A stretch of DNA of 25,933 bases from contig DASYUM010000187.1 in the NCBI GenBank assembly GCA_036001225.1, forward strand, positions 1-25,933, given 5' to 3'. Below the pieces are notes generated by a model that made no database searches, had not been told where the DNA came from, and was given only the letters and a program-made list of their open reading frames with translations. This stretch comes from DASYUM01 sp036001225 (lineage in GTDB: Bacteria; Methylomirabilota; Methylomirabilia; Rokubacteriales; DASRDR01). How positions within the stretch are numbered: position 1 is the first letter of the stretch; each line of letters begins with the position of its first letter. A program made the position numbers and the translations under genes. This document shows positions 15,326-22,039 of the stretch, in pieces.

Positions 15326-15844
15326 TCAGGCAGCGCGCTGGAGGGTGGAGGGAACGACCGTGAGGCGATCCTCGACGGTGACGTCGGGGCGGATGCGCAT
15401 GGCCTCCTGCTGGACGATCCGCAAGACCATCTGCCGCAGGTCAGGGCTCGGGATCTGCCCCGAAACCACGATCGTCGCCGGCCCGCCACGCCAGAACGGC
15501 ACGTGGGCCGTCGGCGTGATCGGGTAGCTGGCCAAGGCCGCATCGCGGAGCACGGCGTCCGAGGCCTGCGCCTGCAGGTGTACGGCCTCGGATTGACGCT
15601 TGCGCCGGAGGTCCAGCAACTTGCCGCCGACGGCGATCAGCAAGACGAGCCCGGCCAGGAGCCCGATGGAGATCGCCACGCTGCCCCCACCACCGCCGGA
15701 CGACGCTTCCGGTGCGGCCGTCGGCGGAATGACAGGCGGCGTCGGGGTGGCGGGGGTCTGGGCCGCGGCGCTGGCCACCAACACCATGATCGCCGCGAGC
15801 ATTACGACGACGCCGGAAAGCCGGGAGTCCTGAATGAGCCACAT
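15326..15844 (-). CDS. Membrane-anchored protein with a possible BON-like C-terminal domain
   Basis: A 172-residue protein. A signal-like hydrophobic segment (GVVVMLAAIMVLVASAAAQ, about 10-28) is followed by a Pro/Thr linker and a glycine run. A second membrane helix follows (VAISIGLLAGLVLLIAVGG, about 54-72), then LRRKR as a positive stop. The remaining about 95 residues read DAVLRDAALASYPI, then ATIVVSGQIPSPDLRQMVLRIV, then VTVEDRLTVVP. This beta-alpha-beta pattern resembles a BON (OsmY/nodulation) domain but lacks clear sequence proof. ATG 15844 is chosen over an upstream in-frame start because GGAGGTGG lies about 9 bases before it. It probably heads the small-gene cluster leading to the ligase. 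Confidence 0.7.
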   Translation of the reverse strand: MWLIQDSRLSGVVVMLAAIMVLVASAAAQTPATPTPPVIPPTAAPEASSGGGGGSVAISIGLLAGLVLLIAVGGKLLDLRRKRQSEAVHLQAQASDAVLRDAALASYPITPTAHVPFWRGGPATIVVSGQIPSPDLRQMVLRIVQQEAMRIRPDVTVEDRLTVVPSTLQRAA

Positions 15845-15924
15845 TTGGCACCACCTCCAAGGCGCGGGAGAGGGTGCAACCGGGATGCCGGCCCTCGGGG
15901 AATCAGCGCTTACGCGGCGAGCGT

Positions 15925-16026
15925 TTAGGTGCCAAGAAGATGGAGGACCAACCCCCACAGGGCGAGCCCCGCGATCAGCAGGCCGGCCCCACCCAGATCA
16001 GCGGCCGGGATGGGAGCGCTTGTCAC
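15925..16026 (-). CDS. Possible 33-residue single-pass membrane peptide
   Basis: A short frame with a GTG start at 16026 encodes MTSAPIPAADLGGAG followed by a strongly hydrophobic helix (LLIAGLALWGLVLHLLGT). It lies in the 366-base stretch between the envelope protein gene and lexA, just downstream of the lexA terminator. There is no good ribosome binding site and the frame could be fortuitous. Apart from this and the terminator, I see nothing else in that stretch. Confidence 0.25.
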   Translation of the reverse strand: MTSAPIPAADLGGAGLLIAGLALWGLVLHLLGT

Positions 16027-16043
16027 CTGTTGAGCCCACGCAC

Positions 16044-16068
16044 GAAAAAAAAGAGTCCGGGGGCGGCT
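16044..16068 (-). terminator. Intrinsic terminator downstream of lexA
   Basis: On the minus strand GAGCCG-CCCC-CGGACTC forms a short hairpin with one bulged A, followed by eight T residues (16044-16051). It lies about 140 bases after the lexA stop. Confidence 0.65.
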
Positions 16069-16210
16069 CGAGGGCATCGGGGACGGGGCTGCGGTCTGGG
16101 CTCCGGCGCTCCGGCGAAGGCCATGGCGACCGGAGGGCCGGCTCGCGCATCCGGCAGGGCGACGACGCCGGCGCGAGACCGTCACGGGCAGGCCAGCTGC
16201 GGTCGGCATC

Positions 16211-16831
16211 TCAGGCCCCCCGCACGAGGCCGACCACCTTGCCGAGAATCCGGACCTCGTGCTCGCCGGCGCGCACGACGATGGGGGGCATCGTCGGGTG
16301 CTCGGGCTTGAGAACGACCGCGCTCCCGTCGCGGGCGAAGCGCTTAACCGTCGCCTCGCCATCGACGAGCGCTACCACGATGTCACCCGGCTGCGCGTGG
16401 TCCTGGTGGCGCACCACCACGACGTCCCCTTCGACGATGTGGGCGCCGACCATGCTCTCCCCGTGCACGCGGAGGCTGAACATGTCGTCACCCTTGCCAC
16501 CGAACCACTCGGCCGCCACCGGGAGGGCGCCGTCGCGGTTCTCCTCGGACTGGAGCGGCAGGCCGGCGGCGATCCGGCCCAGGATCGGGATCTCGCGGAG
16601 CATCGGGCTGCGGTCGCTGAGCGTGAGAGCGCGGGACGTGCGCCCAGTCGAGGCGCGGCGCCGCAAGTATCCCTTCCGCTCCAGCGCCCGCAGGTGATCG
16701 AAGGCCGCTCGCGGCGTCACCCCGAAGCGTTCGCCGATCTCGCGCACAGTCGGCGGCACGCCGTGCCGCTGTGAGAACGTCCGGATGAATCCCAGCACTT
16801 CCTGTTGCCGCCGGGTCAGCCGTGGCTCCAT
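16211..16831 (-). CDS. lexA: LexA SOS repressor
   Basis: A 206-residue repressor of DNA-damage genes that inactivates itself by RecA-stimulated cleavage. The N-terminal winged helix (1-65) has EVLGFIRTFSQRHGVPPTVR and RAAFDHLRALERKGYL. The cleavage site is A89-G90 in GRIAAGLPL. The catalytic dyad is S126 (HGESMVGAHI) and K163 (GEATVKRF). Length and all key residues are standard, so it should be functional. The ribosome binding site AAGGGGGG lies just before the ATG. It has its own promoter with an embedded palindromic operator, consistent with autoregulation, and an intrinsic terminator downstream. Confidence 0.97.
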   Translation of the reverse strand: MEPRLTRRQQEVLGFIRTFSQRHGVPPTVREIGERFGVTPRAAFDHLRALERKGYLRRRASTGRTSRALTLSDRSPMLREIPILGRIAAGLPLQSEENRDGALPVAAEWFGGKGDDMFSLRVHGESMVGAHIVEGDVVVVRHQDHAQPGDIVVALVDGEATVKRFARDGSAVVLKPEHPTMPPIVVRAGEHEVRILGKVVGLVRGA

Positions 16832-16876
16832 GGACCCCCCTTCGCGGTGCGGTCGGGCGTGACACCCGACACCGGG

Positions 16877-16906
16877 AGTCTACTCAACAGGAGTTGAGGG
16901 GGTCAA
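16877..16906 (-). promoter_or_regulatory. lexA promoter
   Basis: The minus strand has TTGACC (16901-16906), an 18-base spacer and TAGACT (16877-16882). The spacer contains the palindromic operator. The start codon is about 45 bases downstream of the -10. Confidence 0.7.
16883..16898. promoter_or_regulatory. Putative LexA operator (SOS box)
   Basis: CTCAACAGGAGTTGAG is a perfect 6-4-6 palindrome located exactly between the -35 and -10 of lexA. LexA autoregulation through such a site is the rule. The half-site CTCAAC differs from the E. coli CTGT and Bacillus GAAC types, so this would be the lineage-specific motif. Confidence 0.7.
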
Positions 16907-16908
16907 GC

Positions 16909-16937
16909 AAAAAAAGAGACCGGGGGCCAGGCAGGCC
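16909..16937 (-). terminator. Probable terminator after the TatA/B-like gene
   Basis: GC-rich sequence with a short GGCC/GGCC stem is followed on the minus strand by seven T residues (16909-16915), directly after the gene ending at 16940. The stem is weak, so confidence is moderate. Confidence 0.45.
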
Positions 16938-16939
16938 GA

Positions 16940-17449
16940 TCAGGCCTCGCCGTCGCGCGGGGCGCAGACCGGACAGGCCAGGAGGCCCAGCTCCCACCCC
17001 TCCGCAGCCGCCTTGAGGACGGTCCGGTCGGCTTCCGGGATCCGGCCGACCCAGTGGCAGACCGTGCGGTGGAGGAGCCGACCGCCTCGGCGCGCCGAGA
17101 ACGGCTCGACGGGCGCCACGGTCAGCGGCTGATCGCCGTCGGCGGCCGCCGGGGCCGGCACCGCGTCACCCGGCCCGGCACCTTCGAACCGGTCCTCGAC
17201 GGGGGCGGTGAGTCCGGCCGGCTCCGCCGCCGGCGACGCCGGCGTCGAGGCGGCCGAGGGTGGCAGCGGCACGTCGTCGTGCAGGTTCAGGTTCGTCTCG
17301 ATCGTGGAGCGGAACTCGTCGCTCGCCCGGCGGAACTCGCGCATGGCCCGGCCGAGGCGGCGCCCGAGGTCGGGCAGCTTGTCGGGCCCGAAAACCAGGA
17401 GGGCGATCACCATGAGGACGAGCAGTTCCTGGAAGCCGATGTCCAGCAT
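16940..17449 (-). CDS. TatA/TatB-family translocase subunit with C-terminal Ada-like Cys/His domain
   Basis: A 169-residue protein. Residues 1-20 form the Tat transmembrane helix, and FGPDKLPDLGRRLGRAMREFR (20-40) is the family hinge and amphipathic helix. Its length and the acidic continuation fit TatB better than TatA. These subunits form the twin-arginine translocase with TatC, which is not in this window. A long Pro/Ala linker (about 60-118) leads to an unusual C-terminal region, LLHRTVCHWVGRIP (125-138) and LLACPVCAP (156-164). H127, C131, C159 and C162 are spaced like the metal-binding domain of Ada and similar small zinc domains. The frame is continuous, so this is a natural fusion. 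The ribosome binding site is weak. A substrate with a twin-arginine signal is encoded at the right end of the window. Confidence 0.8.
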   Translation of the reverse strand: MLDIGFQELLVLMVIALLVFGPDKLPDLGRRLGRAMREFRRASDEFRSTIETNLNLHDDVPLPPSAASTPASPAAEPAGLTAPVEDRFEGAGPGDAVPAPAAADGDQPLTVAPVEPFSARRGGRLLHRTVCHWVGRIPEADRTVLKAAAEGWELGLLACPVCAPRDGEA

Positions 17450-17589
17450 GGGGGCTTGGCGAAATCGTACACGATGGCGCAGGGTGGCGCACGGCTTTTG
17501 GCGCGGCTGGCGCGGTCCGGCGCGGCGCCACGGCCGTGCCGATACCTGCCTGAGAACGGGCGTTGGCGAGCGGAGGTGAGCGGGAGGGG

Positions 17590-17943
17590 CTAGCCGATCA
17601 GGGCGGCGACCGCGTTCATCAGGGTCTTGGGCACGAACGGCTTCGAGACGCGGGCGTCCACCTTGAGGTTGCCGAGGTCGGCGCTCTCGGCGCCGGTCGC
17701 CAGCACCAGGATGGGAATCTTCGAGTAGGTGGCGTCCTTCTGGAGGTGGGTGATCAGCTCGGGCCCCGACATCTCCGGCATCCGGAGGTCGGTGATGACC
17801 AGGTCGAAGCTGTCCACGTCGAGCCGGCGGATGGCCTCGACGCCGTTGGGGACGACCGTCACGGTGTAACCGGTCTTGGTCAGGATGTCCTTGATGACGG
17901 CGAGAATGGACGGGTCGTCGTCAACTGCCAGGACGCGTCTCAT
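17590..17943 (-). CDS. Stand-alone CheY-like response regulator receiver
   Basis: A 117-residue single receiver domain without output domain. The acidic pocket is VDDD (7-10), the phospho-acceptor is D52 (VITDLRMP), the switch threonine is T83 (LATGAES) and the conserved lysine is K101 (VSKPF). All catalytic positions are intact. GGAGG lies about 10 bases before ATG 17943. Such proteins relay phosphate from hybrid kinases or bind a partner directly. The five-GAF hybrid kinase in this window is a possible but unproven partner. The 140 bases between it and the Tat gene hold no feature I can identify. Confidence 0.93.
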   Translation of the reverse strand: MRRVLAVDDDPSILAVIKDILTKTGYTVTVVPNGVEAIRRLDVDSFDLVITDLRMPEMSGPELITHLQKDATYSKIPILVLATGAESADLGNLKVDARVSKPFVPKTLMNAVAALIG

Positions 17944-18077
17944 GCAGTCCGGAGCCTCCGCGACTGGGGTAACGGCGGCGCCCGCAGGGCTCCGTCCCCG
18001 AAAGCCGCGCGCTCATCGTACCCGCCGGCCGCGGGGCCGTCAATAGCCCGGACCCGGCCAGGGAGGTCCGACGCCGG

Positions 18078-18326
18078 TTAGATGGCCCGCAGGCGGGAGT
18101 CTGACCGGGCCCCGAACGTCCGCTCACGGCGGCGCGAGCGGATCACCTCGACGTACGTCACCGCTTCTCCACACAGGGAACAGGACGGGAACTGCTCGCC
18201 GCCGAAGAGGTGCATCATCTGAAACGGCAGATGGTGCCCCTCGTGGATCGCGGCGTACTTCGCCGAGCGCGGGACCCGGGCTCCGGCCGGGAAGGGCGGC
18301 TGCCCGGACACCCCCGGCTCGAGCAT
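18078..18326 (-). CDS. Small zinc-ribbon-like protein
   Basis: An 82-residue protein. ATG 18326 is chosen for its excellent ribosome binding site (AAGGAGGTGG, about 5 bases upstream) over an upstream in-frame ATG. It contains PFPAGARVPRSAKYAAIHEGHH, then GGEQFPSCSLCGEAVTYVEV with a CxxC pair (about 52-55) and histidines H33, H35 and H36. This suggests a small metal-binding fold. The C-terminus is Arg-rich. Function is unknown. A perfect inverted repeat lies about 31 bases upstream of the start and may regulate it. Confidence 0.75.
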   Translation of the reverse strand: MLEPGVSGQPPFPAGARVPRSAKYAAIHEGHHLPFQMMHLFGGEQFPSCSLCGEAVTYVEVIRSRRRERTFGARSDSRLRAI

Positions 18327-18356
18327 CAGTCCACCTCCTTCCCTGGCGTGTGCGCT

Positions 18357-18378
18357 GAACTTCGGACGTGTGAAGTTC
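18357..18378. promoter_or_regulatory. Palindrome upstream of the zinc-ribbon gene (candidate operator or leader hairpin)
   Basis: GAACTTC (18357-18363) and GAAGTTC (18372-18378) are a perfect 7-bp inverted repeat separated by 8 bases. It sits just upstream of the ribosome binding site of the gene starting at 18326. Confidence 0.5.
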
Positions 18379-18499
18379 TTGCAAGCACCGTACCGAGGAT
18401 CAGTCGGCCCGGGAGGCACGGCGGCCCCGCGATTCTGGCGTGGGGGCGTGCAAGATCGACCGGCCGGACGGGCGTGGGAGGCCGCGCCGGGAGGCCGAC

Positions 18500-19447
18500 T
18501 CAGATCTCGAGCTGGTAGACGGCGTGCGTGCCGGGAAATCCCCGTAAGGGCACGTTCCCGAGCAGCTTGGCCGGGCCGGCCGCCGGCCCGAGCGAGGCGA
18601 GCGCCTCCTCCGAGATCACCAGCGAGTTGCGCCCGGCGCCCCGCCCGTGCAGGGCCTCCATCACCGAGCCCAGCCGCACCGTCTTCAGCACCGCCAGCCC
18701 GGCCCGGTTCCCCCGGGTGTCGGCGAAGGTCGGGCCGAGATGGAGGCTGGCCCGAAATGCGATCTCCACGCCGGACGGCAGGGCGGCGTTGATCGTGGGC
18801 AGACGCGCGTACATCGCGCGCACGGCGTCCAGCGCCGGCTCGGCGCGGTCGAAGCAGAAGAGGAAGCCATCCCCGTGGCCATCCACCGCGCGCGAGCCGT
18901 GGCTGCGGGCCACCGGGATGAAGGCGGTCTCGATGCGGCGAAGGAGATCGCGGAAGAACGCGTCACCCTGCTCGCGAATCAGCTCGGTCGATTGGACCAG
19001 ATCGAGCACCAGCACCGCCTCCGGCGTGTCGACCCGCTCCGCCGCCACCCGGGCCGTCGCGAGCGACTGTTCGCGCTGCACTTCCTCGCGCTCGCGAAGC
19101 CACGCCCGGTAGCGCCGGGCTCGGGCCCGCGTCTCGAGCCGGCGGACGCCGACCACCAGCACCATCCCCACCAGAACGGCACCCCCCATGATGGCCAGCT
19201 CGCTGATCCGACCGGGCCGGGCGGGCGGCCCCCAACCGCTGTTGGGCAGCCACGGGGCCAGCCGGGGGGCGGCCCAGCCGCTGCCCGGCACCCACGGCGC
19301 CAGCCAGAAGGCGGCCCACGCGAGGCCGGCGATGCTCACGAGGACGGTGGCGAGCACGGTGAGCCAGCGGATCACGGGAAAGAGGCCGAGGCCGGGAAGG
19401 CGGGGAACGGCGAGATCGCCCACCGAGGCTTCCGGGTTCTGTCCCAC
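18500..19447 (-). CDS. Membrane-anchored divergent class III adenylate/guanylate cyclase-like protein
   Basis: A 315-residue protein. Two membrane helices (about 22-48 and 83-102) flank a short external loop that contains a duplicated LAPWxPxSGW motif. A charged coiled-coil linker (about 103-140) leads to the cyclase homology domain (about 144-315). Metal-binding aspartates are present as D149 (LVLDLVQST) and D193 (GHGDGFLFCF). The usual lysine before the second Asp and the transition-state asparagine appear missing; R258 (KTVRLGS) may be the conserved arginine. Catalysis is therefore doubtful and it may bind rather than make nucleotide. GTG 19447 is chosen because GGGGGGAG precedes it by about 5 bases. 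It starts 23 bp after the HD-GYP gene, so the two are one operon. Confidence 0.8.
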   Translation of the reverse strand: MGQNPEASVGDLAVPRLPGLGLFPVIRWLTVLATVLVSIAGLAWAAFWLAPWVPGSGWAAPRLAPWLPNSGWGPPARPGRISELAIMGGAVLVGMVLVVGVRRLETRARARRYRAWLREREEVQREQSLATARVAAERVDTPEAVLVLDLVQSTELIREQGDAFFRDLLRRIETAFIPVARSHGSRAVDGHGDGFLFCFDRAEPALDAVRAMYARLPTINAALPSGVEIAFRASLHLGPTFADTRGNRAGLAVLKTVRLGSVMEALHGRGAGRNSLVISEEALASLGPAAGPAKLLGNVPLRGFPGTHAVYQLEI

Positions 19448-19470
19448 CGGTGCTCCCCCCCGGGACGCGA

Positions 19471-21483
19471 TCAGTCGACGGGGCGCGGTCGGGCGCCGGG
19501 TTGCGAGTCGAAGACCCGGGCCTCGACGAACAGGTCGAGCAGAGTCCGATCCACCCGGCCGCCGTGCGCCTCCCCGCGAAGGATGTCGAGCGCACGGTCG
19601 GGCGCGACCGCCCGCTTGTAGGGGCGGTCGGAAGCGGCCAGGGCGTCGAAGATGTCCGAGATGGTCATCATGCGGGCCTGGATCGGCACTTCCACCTCGC
19701 GGAGGCCGCGGGGATACCCGGTGCCGTCCAGGCGCTCGTGATGACTGTACGCGATCAGTGGCACTCGTCGCAAGTCCTTCGTCCACGGGATCTGCATGAG
19801 GAAGCGGAAGCTGTGGGTGACGTGGGACTCGATCTCCAGCCGCTCTTCCTCGTTGAGGCTGCCCTTGGGAATGGAGAGGTTGACGATCTCGTAGTCGGTC
19901 AGGTACGTGCGCTGGCTGCCGTCGAAATAGCCGTAGCGCTGCTCGGCGAGCTGCCCGAGGCCGGCCTCGATCTCGGCCTTGAGCACGGTCGGCTCGTTGA
20001 GACGCTGGACCAGCTCGAACTGCCGCTGGACTTCGGCCAGCCGGCGCTCCAGCTCCTCTTCCAGCTGCTTGAGCGGTCGCCGGGCGGCGTCGGCGCCCAG
20101 CCGGGTGACCGCGTCGATCATCCGGCGCGCGTACTCGTACTGGAGCGTCCGCTTGATGAAGTCGAAGCGGGCCTCGATCACGCCCATCTCGGGCTCGAAG
20201 AGCTTCTTGGCCTTGACCAGGATGTGCTCACGGACCCCGACCTTGCCGATGTCGTGGAGGATGGAGGCGTACTCGATCTCCTTCAGCTCCTCGCGGGTGA
20301 AGTGGACATCCTGGAAGGGTCCGGTGCTGACGCGATCGACCACCTGGGCCAGGCCGACGGTGAGCCGGGCCACCCGGTCGGAGTGACCGGCGGTGGCGGG
20401 GTCGCGTTGCTCGATCGCGGTCACCGAGGCCCGGACGATGCCCTCCATGAGGCGCTCGATGCGGCTGAGGAGCAGGGCCTTGTTGAGGGCGACCGCGGCC
20501 AGGCTGGCCAGCGAGCTGACCATCTCCTGGTCCCGGGCTCCGAACGGCAGAGCCTCGGCCTCGGCCGTCTCCGGCGTGTCGAGACGGATCCGGGGGGACC
20601 GCTTCTTGTTGATGACCTGGACGACGCCGATCACCTCGTCGGTGTGGTCCACCATCGGGATCACCAGCATGGAGACGCAGCGGTAGCCGAGCGCCTGGTC
20701 CACCTTGGGGCTGAACGAGAACTCGACGTCCGGCGCCAGACGGTAGACGTCGGTGAGATTGAGCGGGGTCCGGGTCAGGGCGACATAGCCGGCGATGCTG
20801 GCCCGATTGAGGGGGAGCCGGGCGGTGGTGAGGTCGAGGCTCTTGGAATCGTTCTGGGCGACGACGAAGCGCAGGACCCGTTCGCTGTCGGACTCCCACT
20901 TCCCGGGGTCGGAGTCCTTTTCCTCGACCAGGTAGAGGCTGCCGGCGTCGGCCGTGGTGACCTCCCGGCACTTGGTCAGGATCAACTCGAGCAGCCGGTT
21001 GACGTCCCGCTCGGCGGAGAGCGCGAGGGCGACCCGGTTGAACTCCTTGAAGTCCACCACCTGGCGCACCAGCTCCGTCCGCAGGCCCTGGGCCGTCTGG
21101 AGGTCGGCCAGGTAGCGGTAGGTCGTGCGCAGCTTCCGGGTCAGGTGGTCGGGATGGTAGGGAAGCTCGAGGAAGTCGTCGACGGCCGGCGAGGCCAGGG
21201 TCGCCGCCGCTTCGCCCAGGCGCTCCCGTTCGGCCCCGACGATGACGCAGACCGGAGCCGGCGTCAGGGCTCGCCGCCAGCTGTCCACCACTCCGGGGCG
21301 CGCGGCCAACTTCGCCCAGTCGACGAGGACGATCACCCGGTCGAAGGCCGGCAGACTCGGCGGGAGTTCCCCGGCGACCCCGAGTGGCGCCAGGAACAGC
21401 TCGGCGTCGTCGGCCAGGAGCTCTCGGAAGGCGGCGGAATCCTGGTCGGCGGCCCAGACCAGGAGGCCCTTCAACCGAGCCAT
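19471..21483 (-). CDS. HD-GYP phosphodiesterase with GAF and receiver-like N-terminus
   Basis: A 670-residue protein expected to degrade cyclic di-GMP or a related dinucleotide. Residues 1-125 look like a degenerate receiver (RVIVLVDW, but no standard DD pocket). Residues about 150-335 are a GAF domain ending MVSSLASLAAVALNKALL. The HD-GYP domain has GHSDRVARL (366-374), SILHDIGKVG (H410, D411) and HHERLDGTGYP (581-591), then SDIFDALAASDRPYK. Between the HD and GYP parts there is an insertion of about 120 residues (425-545) rich in charged helix. ATG 21483 has GAGGAGA just upstream and a good promoter. It leads an operon with the cyclase-like gene. Confidence 0.92.
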   Translation of the reverse strand: MARLKGLLVWAADQDSAAFRELLADDAELFLAPLGVAGELPPSLPAFDRVIVLVDWAKLAARPGVVDSWRRALTPAPVCVIVGAERERLGEAAATLASPAVDDFLELPYHPDHLTRKLRTTYRYLADLQTAQGLRTELVRQVVDFKEFNRVALALSAERDVNRLLELILTKCREVTTADAGSLYLVEEKDSDPGKWESDSERVLRFVVAQNDSKSLDLTTARLPLNRASIAGYVALTRTPLNLTDVYRLAPDVEFSFSPKVDQALGYRCVSMLVIPMVDHTDEVIGVVQVINKKRSPRIRLDTPETAEAEALPFGARDQEMVSSLASLAAVALNKALLLSRIERLMEGIVRASVTAIEQRDPATAGHSDRVARLTVGLAQVVDRVSTGPFQDVHFTREELKEIEYASILHDIGKVGVREHILVKAKKLFEPEMGVIEARFDFIKRTLQYEYARRMIDAVTRLGADAARRPLKQLEEELERRLAEVQRQFELVQRLNEPTVLKAEIEAGLGQLAEQRYGYFDGSQRTYLTDYEIVNLSIPKGSLNEEERLEIESHVTHSFRFLMQIPWTKDLRRVPLIAYSHHERLDGTGYPRGLREVEVPIQARMMTISDIFDALAASDRPYKRAVAPDRALDILRGEAHGGRVDRTLLDLFVEARVFDSQPGARPRPVD

Positions 21484-21509
21484 AGATTCTCCTCAGTTCC
21501 GCCCCACGC

Positions 21510-21523
21510 CCGACCGAGGTCGG
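21510..21523. repeat. Short palindrome in the leader of the HD-GYP operon
   Basis: CCGACCGAGGTCGG is an inverted repeat of 6-bp arms with a 2-base centre. It lies between the -10 and the ribosome binding site, where an operator or leader hairpin could act. Confidence 0.35.
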
Positions 21524-21529
21524 AAGGGT

Positions 21530-21559
21530 ATAATGCGGGCCCCCGGTCGAGCCTGTCAA
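21530..21559 (-). promoter_or_regulatory. Promoter of the HD-GYP/cyclase operon
   Basis: The minus strand has a perfect TTGACA (21554-21559), an 18-base spacer and CATTAT (21530-21535, 4 of 6). It lies about 47 bases before the start codon. Confidence 0.6.
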
Positions 21560-21631
21560 GATTCGTATTCACCGTCCGGAAGCACCCTTAGCCCGCGCTG
21601 CCAGGAAATTCGGCAGACGGGGACGGCGAAG

Positions 21632-22003
21632 TCAGGCGCGCGGGGGAGTGGATGGAGCCCGGCGGAGGTGGCGCCCGGGCGGAAGCGGCCAGCCGGCCCG
21701 CCACCGACCGCGACGAGTCACCGCCGCCAGGACGACGAGAAAGATCAGGAAGATGACGGGGATGAGGAGCGGAAGCTGGTGTCGGGGCGCTTGGGAAAGC
21801 TTCGGAGGGTCAGGGGCGCCGAGCACGGTGGCGCTGAGCGTCGCGGCCGCGGCCAGTAGCGAATAGAGCGCCAGCAGGAGGCAGAGGGCCGCCGCGACCC
21901 GACGCAGGAGACGGCGATCCGGGCCATGCGCGCCGCGGGGGCGGGCCCGAGGCGGGCGACCAGCCGGGGCAACACTCTCAGTCCGCAACGGTTCGGCAGC
22001 CAT
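21632..22003 (-). CDS. Small membrane protein, unknown function
   Basis: A 123-residue protein with two hydrophobic helices: AAALCLLLALYSLLAAAATL (about 39-58) and LLIPVIFLIFLVVLAAV (about 79-95). Both termini are Arg/Pro-rich and probably cytoplasmic. No family is recognised. ATG 22003 is used because AGGGGG lies about 6 bases upstream; an in-frame ATG further up would overlap less favourable sequence. It starts 36 bp after ctaG on the same strand, suggesting a role linked to the respiratory oxidase, but this is only context. Confidence 0.65.
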   Translation of the reverse strand: MAAEPLRTESVAPAGRPPRARPRGAHGPDRRLLRRVAAALCLLLALYSLLAAAATLSATVLGAPDPPKLSQAPRHQLPLLIPVIFLIFLVVLAAVTRRGRWRAGWPLPPGRHLRRAPSTPPRA

Positions 22004-22039
22004 GTCGCGCCCCCTGAGGTGCAAGGACAATGCCGGGCG

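Noticed and set aside
21529..21534. Perfect TATAAT on the plus strand
   Set aside because: No -35 at a suitable distance and no plus-strand gene follows. The same bases form part of the minus-strand promoter of the HD-GYP operon.
19450..21591. A 713-codon plus-strand open frame
   Set aside because: Antisense to the HD-GYP gene, which has intact HD and GYP motifs, a promoter and a ribosome binding site.
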